From Deltaproteobacteria bacterium (GTDB lineage: Bacteria > Desulfobacterota > Desulfobacteria > Desulfobacterales > C00003060), in contig JAFDFO010000025.1 of assembly GCA_019309815.1 (NCBI GenBank), positions 1-14,994 of the forward strand: a DNA stretch of 14,994 nt, read 5' to 3'. The notes under the pieces are model-generated. The model saw only the letters and a list, made by a program, of their open reading frames with translations. It had not been told where the DNA came from and searched no databases. Each line of letters opens with the position of its first letter. The first letter of the stretch is position 1. Positions 5,725-12,215 of the stretch are shown one piece after another. Both the position numbers and the translations under genes were made by a program.

Positions 5725-7007
5725 GGCGTATACTGATCAAAGGCGGACGGGTTATAGATCCGGAGACGGGCGTGGATCGCGTTACAAACGTTCTTATCGA
5801 AAAGGGCAAAATAGTCTCGATTGGCAAGGGGAAAACACAAACGACAAAGGACAAAGCCAAGGTAATCAATGCCTCTGGGAGAATCGTCACGCCCGGCCTT
5901 ATAGACATGCATGTGCATTTGCGAGAACCCGGTCACGAGTATAAAGAAACCATTGAGACAGGCTGTCTGGCAGCAGCCCATGGCGGATTCACGACCGTAT
6001 GCTCTATGCCAAATACAGATCCGGTGAATGACAACCAGTCGGTAACGGATTACATCCTCAAGAAGGCAAGGATGGCTGGCACGGTGCGGGTTTGCCCGGT
6101 CGGCGCCATTAGTCGGGGGCTAAGAGGGGAAAGCCTGGCCGACTTCGGGGAGCTTAAGGCAACTGGCGTGGTTGCCGTGTCCGATGACGGCAACCCGGTG
6201 ATGAATGCACAGCTGATGCGACGCGCCCTCGAATATGCAAAGGGATTTGCCCTTCTGGTTATCGCCCATTGCGAGGATCGAAACCTCACCGCAAACGGGG
6301 TGATGAACGAAGGCGTCACAGCGACCCGCCTGGGGCTTCCGGGGATACCCAACGCTGGGGAGAGCGTGATGGTGGCCAGAGATATTGCCCTATGCGAGCT
6401 CACAGGCACACCGCTGCACATTGCCCATGTCAGTGCAGAAAGCTCCGTACAGCTCATTCGCGATGCCAAAGCCCGCGGACTGCCCGTAACTGCCGAAACC
6501 GCACCACACTATTTTTGCCTGACCGAAGAGGCCGTCACAGACTATGATACAAACGCCAAGGTTCACCCGCCACTGCGAACCGCCAAGGACATCGAGGCAA
6601 TTCGGCAGGCCCTTGCCGATGGGACCATTGACGTCATTGCAAGTGACCATGCGCCCCACACGACCATTGAAAAAGACGTGGAGTTTCAGCAGGCTGCCAA
6701 TGGACTGATCGGCCTTGAGACCTCCCTCTCCCTGAGCTTGCGATTGGTCCATGAGGGCGTGATGGACTTGAATAACCTGGTTACACATATGTCGATTAAT
6801 CCCGCCAAGATTCTGAATCTTGATTACATCGGCCTGAAGCCGGGCAACCCCGCAGACATCACAATCATAGACCCGGAGAAGAAGTTCACCGTTGATGCCG
6901 ACACATTTCGCTCAAAGAGCAGAAACACCCCTTTCAATGGCTGGGGGCTAAAAGGAAAGGCGGTCTTGACTATGGTGGCTGGGAAAGTCGTGTTCAAGGA
7001 AGTGTAA
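5721..7007 (+). CDS. pyrC: Dihydroorotase, class I
   Basis: Closes N-carbamoyl-aspartate to dihydroorotate, the step after PyrB. The 428-aa length and motifs are those of class I amidohydrolase-fold dihydroorotases: DMHVHLREPG with zinc ligands H64 and H66, SDDG near 154-157 with the metal-bridging Asp position, IAHCED with H183, IAHVS with H236, and SDHAPH with catalytic D309. Translation starts at TTG 5721, supported by GGAGG (5710-5714) 6 nt upstream and by the 4-nt overlap with the pyrB stop. Some class I enzymes (for example Aquifex) work only in complex with PyrB, and the overlapping translation here fits joint assembly. The stop shares one base with the pilR start (TAATG). No residue expected for activity is missing. 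Confidence 0.96.
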   Translation: MRRILIKGGRVIDPETGVDRVTNVLIEKGKIVSIGKGKTQTTKDKAKVINASGRIVTPGLIDMHVHLREPGHEYKETIETGCLAAAHGGFTTVCSMPNTDPVNDNQSVTDYILKKARMAGTVRVCPVGAISRGLRGESLADFGELKATGVVAVSDDGNPVMNAQLMRRALEYAKGFALLVIAHCEDRNLTANGVMNEGVTATRLGLPGIPNAGESVMVARDIALCELTGTPLHIAHVSAESSVQLIRDAKARGLPVTAETAPHYFCLTEEAVTDYDTNAKVHPPLRTAKDIEAIRQALADGTIDVIASDHAPHTTIEKDVEFQQAANGLIGLETSLSLSLRLVHEGVMDLNNLVTHMSINPAKILNLDYIGLKPGNPADITIIDPEKKFTVDADTFRSKSRNTPFNGWGLKGKAVLTMVAGKVVFKEV

Positions 7008-8404
7008 TGGAAAATCTATTGATTGTAGATGACGACCTGAGCATGCGCGAGATGCTTGATGTTCTGCTTACCTCCGAGGGATACGGCATCGAATACGCTG
7101 AGGACGGGGCCAAGGCGATCCAGATGCTGAAGGAGAAGACGTATGATCTCATCCTCTGCGATATCAAAATGGAGCCGGTGGGGGGACTCGATGTCCTTCG
7201 TGAAGCAAAAAGCCGTCAGCCCCAAACCGTGGTCATCATGATTTCAGCATTTGCGACGACCGAAACCGCTGTGGAAGCGATGAGGGAAGGCGCCTACGAC
7301 TACATTCCCAAACCGTTCAATGTCGAAGAGGTGAAACAGACGATCAAAAACGCCCTCGACAGAAGGACGCTTGAACAGGACAAGGAAGTTCTTGATGCCC
7401 AGATGAAGAAGACGTACCACTTTGGGCACATCGTGGGCAACAGCCCCATCATGATCAAGGTCTACAATACCATCGACCAGGTAGCCGACACCCGAACCAA
7501 TCTGCTCATTACCGGAGAGAGCGGCACGGGAAAAGAGTTGATCGCCATGGCCGTCCATGAAAACAGCGCCAGAAAGGACAAACCAATCACGGTCATTCAC
7601 TGTGCCGGCATTCCAGAGACCTTGATGGAGAGTGAACTCTTTGGACACAAAAAGGGGGCTTTTACCGGAGCCATTGACCACAAAAAGGGGCTTTTTGCGG
7701 TTAGTGACGGCGGCACGGTCTTCTTAGATGAGGTGGCAGAACTCACGCCTAGTGTCCAGGTGAAAATTCTGCGGGTGGTGCAGGAAAAGGCGTTCAAACC
7801 CGTGGGACAAACCAAAGACGTTCAAGTGGATGTGCGTATCATTTGCGCAACCAACAAGAATTTGGAGGATGAGGTGATCGCCGGCAATTTCAGGGAAGAT
7901 CTATTCTATCGCCTCAATGTCATCCATATCGACGTGCCCCCCCTACGGGAAAGGCGGGAGGATCTCCCGGCTCTCGCCCAACATTTCTTGGAAAAGTACG
8001 CCAGGGAGATGGGAAAATCCATCCACAAGCTCTCATCCTATGCCCTCGACATGCTGGCCCGATATGATTTCCCGGGAAATATCAGGGAACTCGAAAACAT
8101 GATCGAACGAAGTGTGGCGCTTGAGACCACCAACATTATTCTCCCTGAAAGCCTCGCCCTTGCAACATACAAGAGGGCTGAGAAGACACCCGGAAAACCC
8201 GAAGCCTTTGACTTTGAAATACCGCCAACCGGCCTTGATCTGGATGCACTCCTGGCGGATGTGGAGCGGAACTACCTCGTAAAAGCTCTGGAGATGGCAG
8301 GGGGGGTGAAGCAGAAGGCGGCCGAACTCTTAGGGATTAAGGCGGATTCCTTCCGATACCGGTTCGACAAGCACGGCAGAGGTGCTTCGTACAAAGAGGA
8401 ATGA
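7007..8404 (+). CDS. pilR: Type IV pilus sigma-54-dependent response regulator PilR
   Basis: An NtrC-type activator that, once phosphorylated, drives sigma-54 RNA polymerase at pilus genes. Domains in 465 aa: receiver (1-120) with acidic pocket DDD (8-10), phospho-acceptor D52 and K102 of PKPF; AAA+ domain (about 140-375) with Walker A GESGTGKE (170-177), the sigma-54 contact loop GAFTGA (217-222) and Walker B VFLDE (238-242); and a C-terminal Fis-type helix-turn-helix (about 433-455) ending DSFRYRFDKHG. PilR rather than another NtrC relative is chosen because pilA, with a near-perfect sigma-54 promoter, follows directly and because the C-terminal tail resembles PilR of Myxococcus and Geobacter. 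AAGGAAG (6996-7002) precedes the ATG, which overlaps the pyrC stop by one base. Its usual sensor kinase PilS is not in the window, so the source of phosphate is unknown. Confidence 0.88.
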   Translation: MENLLIVDDDLSMREMLDVLLTSEGYGIEYAEDGAKAIQMLKEKTYDLILCDIKMEPVGGLDVLREAKSRQPQTVVIMISAFATTETAVEAMREGAYDYIPKPFNVEEVKQTIKNALDRRTLEQDKEVLDAQMKKTYHFGHIVGNSPIMIKVYNTIDQVADTRTNLLITGESGTGKELIAMAVHENSARKDKPITVIHCAGIPETLMESELFGHKKGAFTGAIDHKKGLFAVSDGGTVFLDEVAELTPSVQVKILRVVQEKAFKPVGQTKDVQVDVRIICATNKNLEDEVIAGNFREDLFYRLNVIHIDVPPLRERREDLPALAQHFLEKYAREMGKSIHKLSSYALDMLARYDFPGNIRELENMIERSVALETTNIILPESLALATYKRAEKTPGKPEAFDFEIPPTGLDLDALLADVERNYLVKALEMAGGVKQKAAELLGIKADSFRYRFDKHGRGASYKEE

Positions 8405-8433
8405 AATGTTCGATAGACACTCGGGCAACCGCG

Positions 8434-8467
8434 CGAAAAATTCCCTATGCAATGTGAAAAATTCCCG
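8434..8467 (+). promoter_or_regulatory. Candidate PilR enhancer sites (direct repeat, 21-bp spacing)
   Basis: GAAAAATTCCC occurs at 8435-8445 and again at 8456-8466, exactly 21 bp apart, so both copies face the same side of the helix. They lie about 160-190 bp upstream of the expected pilA start, the usual distance for an enhancer-binding protein. Assignment to PilR is inferred from context. Confidence 0.5.
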
Positions 8468-8472
8468 GTATC

Positions 8473-8503
8473 GTCCTGAATAGGACCCTGATTCGTCGGA
8501 ATC
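8473..8503. promoter_or_regulatory. Two adjacent 14-bp inverted repeats upstream of pilA
   Basis: GTCCTGAATAGGAC (8473-8486) and GATTCGTCGGAATC (8490-8503) each have 5-bp arms and a 4-base centre, with centres 17 bp apart. Neither is followed by a T-run, so they are unlikely to terminate pilR. They may be protein-binding sites. Confidence 0.3.
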
Positions 8504-8547
8504 CAGCACAAAAAACCTGGTCACCCTATTAATATAACTATCTGTAA

Positions 8548-8574
8548 TCAGGTGATTTATTCTCATTCACCTGA
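8548..8574. promoter_or_regulatory. Inverted repeat TCAGGTGA / TCACCTGA upstream of pilA promoter
   Basis: Perfect 8-bp arms (8548-8555 and 8567-8574) are separated by 11 bp, ending 25 bp before the -24 element. It is an operator-like layout, or a hairpin without T-run. A lone AGTGTCT follows at 8584-8590 and resembles the short TGTC-type PilR recognition sequence described in Pseudomonas. Confidence 0.35.
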
Positions 8575-8599
8575 AAGAAATAAAGTGTCTTTTTGCACA

Positions 8600-8615
8600 T
8601 GGTACGTAAATTGCT
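8600..8615 (+). promoter_or_regulatory. Sigma-54 (-24/-12) promoter of pilA
   Basis: TGGTACG, four bases, TTGCT: the -24 GG (8601-8602) and -12 GC (8613-8614) are at the required spacing and the flanks match the consensus. Transcription should start near 8625-8626. The sigma-54 activator gene lies immediately upstream. Confidence 0.9.
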
Positions 8616-8656
8616 TAAGTAAAAGCCGGAAGGACAAAATTGGTACTAACCAACGG

Positions 8657-8663
8657 AAGGAGG
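8657..8663 (+). promoter_or_regulatory. Ribosome binding site deciding the pilA start
   Basis: AAGGAGG lies 3 nt before ATG 8667 and 9 nt before ATG 8673, both in frame. The second spacing is usable and the first too tight, so translation most likely begins at 8673. Confidence 0.7.
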
Positions 8664-8672
8664 TGCATGGGA

Positions 8673-9044
8673 ATGTTACAGAAATTTACCAGGAAGAGTG
8701 AATCAGGTTTTACCCTGATTGAGTTGATGATCGTTATTGCCATTATCGGGATCCTGGCGGCTATCGCCATCCCGAACTTTATCAGTTATCGAAGACGATC
8801 CTACAACTCGGCGGCTAATTCGGATGTCAAGAACGCCTATACCGCTGCACAGGCATATTTCACGGATATGCCGGTTGGAACAGCCACTCTGCCGATTGTA
8901 TTAACTTATGGCTTCAGGTCGACTACGGACGTAACCACTACTGTGGATGGAACGCAGGCTACGTTGACAATCGTTTCGGCTCACGGTTCGGGAGACAGAA
9001 CCTATACGGCTTCCAGCGATGGAGCCATAACCCGCACTCAATAA
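8673..9044 (+). CDS. pilA: Type IVa major pilin
   Basis: Structural subunit of the type IV pilus, cut and N-methylated at the inner membrane and built into the filament. The 123-aa prepilin has a 12-residue leader ending KSESG; prepilin peptidase cuts before Phe, giving FTLIELMIVIAIIGILAAIA with the invariant Glu5, and then the long alpha1 helix. The mature 111-aa chain has no cysteine, so there is no disulfide-closed D-loop. Mature F1, F24, Y27, Y32 and F51 match the aromatic positions of the short Geobacter PilA, with Y44 and Y50 added. The last 41 residues hold 17 Ser/Thr, a possible O-glycan acceptor zone. The gene is monocistronic: sigma-54 promoter before it, strong terminator after it. 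Length, position and promoter argue for a major rather than minor pilin. Confidence 0.93.
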   Translation: MLQKFTRKSESGFTLIELMIVIAIIGILAAIAIPNFISYRRRSYNSAANSDVKNAYTAAQAYFTDMPVGTATLPIVLTYGFRSTTDVTTTVDGTQATLTIVSAHGSGDRTYTASSDGAITRTQ

Positions 9045-9075
9045 CCAACAATTAAGCGTCACCTTAACCTAAATC

Positions 9076-9118
9076 AAAGAGCGGAGAAACGAGTCATCTC
9101 GTTTCTCCGCTCTTTTTT
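9076..9118 (+). terminator. Intrinsic terminator of pilA
   Basis: A perfect 18-bp stem (9076-9093 with 9098-9115), core GAGCGGAGAAACGAG, has a TCAT loop and a run of six T (9113-9118). It is a very strong terminator 31 bp after the pilA stop. It makes the glycosyltransferase genes downstream a separate transcription unit, unless read-through occurs. Confidence 0.95.
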
Positions 9119-9619
9119 CATTCTTGAACAAAGTCGTGTGCCAAGGTCCTGGCCTAGTGTTGTATCTCACATGTAATTTACAAAAGTAATCTGCATTTGG
9201 TCATTCGTGTTGGGTTGTCAACATGTCAAACTCAAAGCACGAGATTCGAAACACCGCGCATTACGGATGATTTTGAGGTCATTTCCTCGGACGACGTCAG
9301 GATTATAGTGATTGTCAAGAATACGTTCCTTTTTCTGCAGTCTTGTTCGGCTGGCAGGAGGTATCTCTTTTTGAATCAGGTCAATCCCCCTCTTCGCTCG
9401 TCGGAGGCAACATGTACAGAACACTACAGGCCAGGCACACGGCAGCGCCCCTTACACGCTTGGTAGCGTGTTTGTACATGGGTCAAGGCTGTGTAGAAGA
9501 TCCATGCCGTCGTGGTACCTGCCAGGAAATATTCGGTGACCTGACTTCAAAAAGAGATACCCCCTGCCAGCTCCTGACAAATGGTTCAAAACGGAACATA
9601 TTTTTGACAACCGCTCTAG
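9119..9619. other. Gene-free stretch between pilA terminator and YfhO remnant
   Basis: No ORF here shows a recognisable domain, codon pattern or ribosome binding site. A small perfect hairpin, ACACGCT (9454-9460) with AGCGTGT (9465-9471), is present without a T-run. In the frame of the downstream YfhO remnant, 9500-9541 reads IHAVVVPARKYSV followed by stops. This faintly recalls the segment before the YfhO C-terminal domain, so part of the stretch may be decayed coding sequence. The promoter of the glycosyltransferase genes should lie here, but I cannot point to it. Confidence 0.4.
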
Positions 9620-10006
9620 TCCACCCGGGCATCAAGTGAAGTCTCGGCAGCCGGCCACAGACATGACATCCGACACCTCCAGACTCTCAGTATGGGAGTG
9701 GCCACGATAGAAGAATACCGACCCAATGAAGTCTCAATAGAGGCCAGCTTAGAACATCCTGGCCTGCTCGTGCTAACTGATGTATACTACCGCGGATGGA
9801 AGGCCTATGTTGATGATCGACCGATCAAGATCTTCAGGGTCAATCAACTGGTGAGGGGTGTCTTTCTGCAAGAAGGCAACCACCGAGTGGAATTCCGATA
9901 CAGACCCGACTCTCTGACGGTCGGTGCGGCGATGGGAGCCATTGGCTTGATTGCGATTGTATCGCTGCTGTTGCCATCTAGGAGATATCACAAAACAGGT
10001 CAATAG
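9620..10006 (+). pseudogene. Isolated C-terminal domain of a YfhO-family membrane protein (probable remnant)
   Basis: The frame is open from 9620 to the stop at 10004-10006. From about 9692 (MGVATIEEYRPNEVSIEA) it matches the end of YfhO-type proteins: LLVLTDVYYRGWKAYVDD, a beta-rich periplasmic piece (VEFRYRP), one hydrophobic helix, and a basic tail. Complete YfhO proteins are large polytopic GT-C-like proteins of roughly 700-900 residues that act in lipid-linked sugar transfer; only the last hundred or so residues remain. There is no Shine-Dalgarno before ATG 9692, and the same frame is broken by stops further upstream (9494, 9542, 9575, 9617). It is therefore most likely the surviving tail of a gene truncated when this region was rearranged. 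A small functional protein cannot be excluded. It precedes the DUF2723 gene by 49 bp, so it may once have been the first gene of this glycosylation cluster. Confidence 0.65.
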
Positions 10007-10055
10007 AAACAAAGAAGTACAAAATAACGAAACAGCTTGGATCACGGAACGCAAG

Positions 10056-12104
10056 ATGCCATCCAGTGTTAAGAGGTTCGCGCCGTACGGTACGGAGATC
10101 ATAAGCGTTCTATTACCGGTTGTTGTTTACCTCTACACGACCTGCCCCACAGTTTACCTGGGAGATAGCGGCGAACTGACTGCAGCTGCATTCTCACTCG
10201 GCATTCCCCATAACAGTGGCTATCCTCTTTACGCCCTCATAGGCAAACTCTTCTGCATGGTGCCGGTAGGTCCTGTCGCGTTCAGGATGAACCTCATGTC
10301 GAGCATGTTTGCCGTGCTTACGGTTTGGCTCGTCTATTCCCTCATCGTTAGAATCACAACCTCCAGGTTGTCGGCTTTTGCCGGGACACTCTTCCTGGCC
10401 TTTACACCTGTTCTTTGGTCTCAGACTGTGTCCGCAGAGGTCTACACCTTGCATATCTTCTTTGTGGCTTTACTCATGAGGCTTTTGTGGTGGTGGGACG
10501 AAGACAAGGAATTCGCCCGGATGGCCCTGTTTGTTTTTGTGACGGGACTCAGCTTTGGCAATCACATGCAGACGGTCATGCTGGCACCGGCAGTAATCTT
10601 CATCGTTCTTTCCGGTCATTACAAAACGCTGTTGAGCGTGAAAAACCTTTGTTTTCTTTCTGCGCTGTTTTTTCTTGCCCTTTCCCTTTACCTGTACCTT
10701 CCCATACGCACCGAAGCAGGCGCCGCCATCCACTGGGGAGACCCAAACACCCTGGATCGATTTCTGGCCCATGTGACCGCTAGCGCCCACCGAGAAGGCT
10801 ATGTCTTGACCAAGAGCACGTTGGAGTATGTGAGCCGGGCAAAACAAGCCGTGTTGTTGGTATTCGGTCAGTTTGGACCTCTTTTACTCGTCGCACTGTG
10901 GGGTTGGCTAAAAATGCGGGCTTTGCGCTGGCAAATCTTCTTCGGGGCAGTCATCCTGTTCGATTTTGCCTATACCGTATTTCTGAATATCATCTCCTTT
11001 GAAATTACAGCGTTTGCCCTCCCCACCTGCATCGTTCTGGCCGTGCTTGTGGGAAATGGCATCGCTGACATCCTGAAACGAGCCAGACGGTCTTCGTCTC
11101 ATAGCACAACCACGTACGGAGCCCTCAGGGCAGCCTGTTGCATGATACCCTTGATACCGCTCGTCTCTAATTTTGGTCTTTGTAACCAAAGTCGTAACTA
11201 CATGGCCTACGAACACCTCCTCAATATCTTTAGAACGGTTAATAGCAGAAGCACCCTATTCCTGGACGGAGATGACAATATCTTTCCGGTGACATACGGG
11301 CGAATCGTGGAGGAGATGCGGGAAGATGTCACAGTCTATGACCGGCTCAATCTCCTTTTTAGAATGCCGGATACGTATGATGACTATTCTCCCAAAAACG
11401 GCAAAAGATTTGGACATAGCGTCGAGCAGAGGATCGTGGAAAACTCACAACATGATATCTTCTATGCAGTGTTCAATCCCAATGCTGTTTCCCTGCCGGT
11501 TCAATTCACGATGTATCCCTTCGGTATTCTTCACAGGCCGCTTCCTACGGGGGAGCTACCCTCTCAGCATCTGGGCAAACGGGTCTGGTCCCGTTATGTC
11601 ACCGAGAGTACGTATGACAACTTTCACAAGGATTTCATGAGTCGGCATCTGTCCGCCCGTTTCCATTTTGCCCTGGGTCAGTCCCTGTTCCCCACCGGTC
11701 AACGGGCTTTGGGCCTGGAGATCATGAAGTTGGCCTCGCAGATTGGATACGATGACACCGTGATCCATTCGGATATCGCTCTCTTCCTCATAGACGAGGG
11801 ATTCCTTGAGGAAGCCCGCACAGAACTAAAAAAGACTCTGGTCTATAACGAAGACTTGGGGGGAGTTCACACCAATTGGGGATACTACTATTTCAAATTC
11901 GGAGACTATGAAAAAGCGGCAACGTTCTACGCAAAAGCTATTGAGTTCAACCCTGACAGTTTCGACTACTACAACAATCTGGGTTTGGCCCTTCATCAGG
12001 CAGGTAAGGACAATGAAGCTATAGTAGCATTCCGGCAGTCATTGGCAATCAACCCCGATCAGCCCAAGGTCACGGGTTTCTTGAAAGACCGTAGTTTAGA
12101 CTAG
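10056..12104 (+). CDS. DUF2723-family GT-C-type membrane glycosyltransferase with C-terminal TPRs
   Basis: Likely an inner-membrane enzyme that takes a sugar from a polyprenyl-phosphate donor and attaches it to a periplasmic acceptor; members are annotated as protein O-mannosyltransferase-like. From ATG 10056 the product is 682 aa. After the first membrane helix comes the acidic loop GDSGELTAAAFSLGIPHNSGYPLY (Asp37, Glu40), the hallmark of the family and of GT-C active sites. Then come about nine to eleven membrane helices with AEVYTLH near 127, TGLSFGNHMQ near 163 and YLPIR near 214. A soluble part (about 385-560) contains FLDGDDNIFPVTYG. Two to three TPR units follow near the end (NWGYYYFKFGDYEKAATFYAKAIEFNP and the next one). 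The frame is open upstream to a TTG at 9951, but that overlaps the YfhO remnant and has no ribosome site; GGA 7 nt before 10056 is weak. Donor sugar and acceptor are unknown. Confidence 0.82.
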   Translation: MPSSVKRFAPYGTEIISVLLPVVVYLYTTCPTVYLGDSGELTAAAFSLGIPHNSGYPLYALIGKLFCMVPVGPVAFRMNLMSSMFAVLTVWLVYSLIVRITTSRLSAFAGTLFLAFTPVLWSQTVSAEVYTLHIFFVALLMRLLWWWDEDKEFARMALFVFVTGLSFGNHMQTVMLAPAVIFIVLSGHYKTLLSVKNLCFLSALFFLALSLYLYLPIRTEAGAAIHWGDPNTLDRFLAHVTASAHREGYVLTKSTLEYVSRAKQAVLLVFGQFGPLLLVALWGWLKMRALRWQIFFGAVILFDFAYTVFLNIISFEITAFALPTCIVLAVLVGNGIADILKRARRSSSHSTTTYGALRAACCMIPLIPLVSNFGLCNQSRNYMAYEHLLNIFRTVNSRSTLFLDGDDNIFPVTYGRIVEEMREDVTVYDRLNLLFRMPDTYDDYSPKNGKRFGHSVEQRIVENSQHDIFYAVFNPNAVSLPVQFTMYPFGILHRPLPTGELPSQHLGKRVWSRYVTESTYDNFHKDFMSRHLSARFHFALGQSLFPTGQRALGLEIMKLASQIGYDDTVIHSDIALFLIDEGFLEEARTELKKTLVYNEDLGGVHTNWGYYYFKFGDYEKAATFYAKAIEFNPDSFDYYNNLGLALHQAGKDNEAIVAFRQSLAINPDQPKVTGFLKDRSLD

Positions 12105-12152
12105 TGGCTGATCGAGTAAGCCATTAATCAGGTACTCGGGGAAGACGATTTG

Positions 12153-12215
12153 ATGGAAGAGAAATTGAACATATTCTTGTCGAATGCAGGCAATGAGGCT
12201 GGATACCCCAGATGA
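12153..12215 (+). CDS. Possible 20-aa upstream ORF coupled to the TMTC-like gene
   Basis: ATG 12153 opens a frame reading MEEKLNIFLSNAGNEAGYPR. Its stop TGA (12213-12215) overlaps the start codon of the next gene (ATGATG). GGGGAAG (12138-12144) stands 8 nt before it, a better ribosome site than the downstream gene has. It may carry ribosomes into that gene by coupling, or be chance; no homology is recognised. Confidence 0.3.
   Translation: MEEKLNIFLSNAGNEAGYPR

Noticed and set aside
6269..6547. Alternative-frame ORF inside pyrC, and similar shadow ORFs within other genes
   Set aside because: They lie wholly within genes with complete, recognisable motifs in another frame and show no start signals.
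9197..9639. Two overlapping ORFs (about 90 and 98 codons) after pilA
   Set aside because: No ribosome binding sites, no recognisable domain and unnatural composition (many Cys, Arg, Thr in low-complexity order); likely chance frames in non-coding or decayed sequence.
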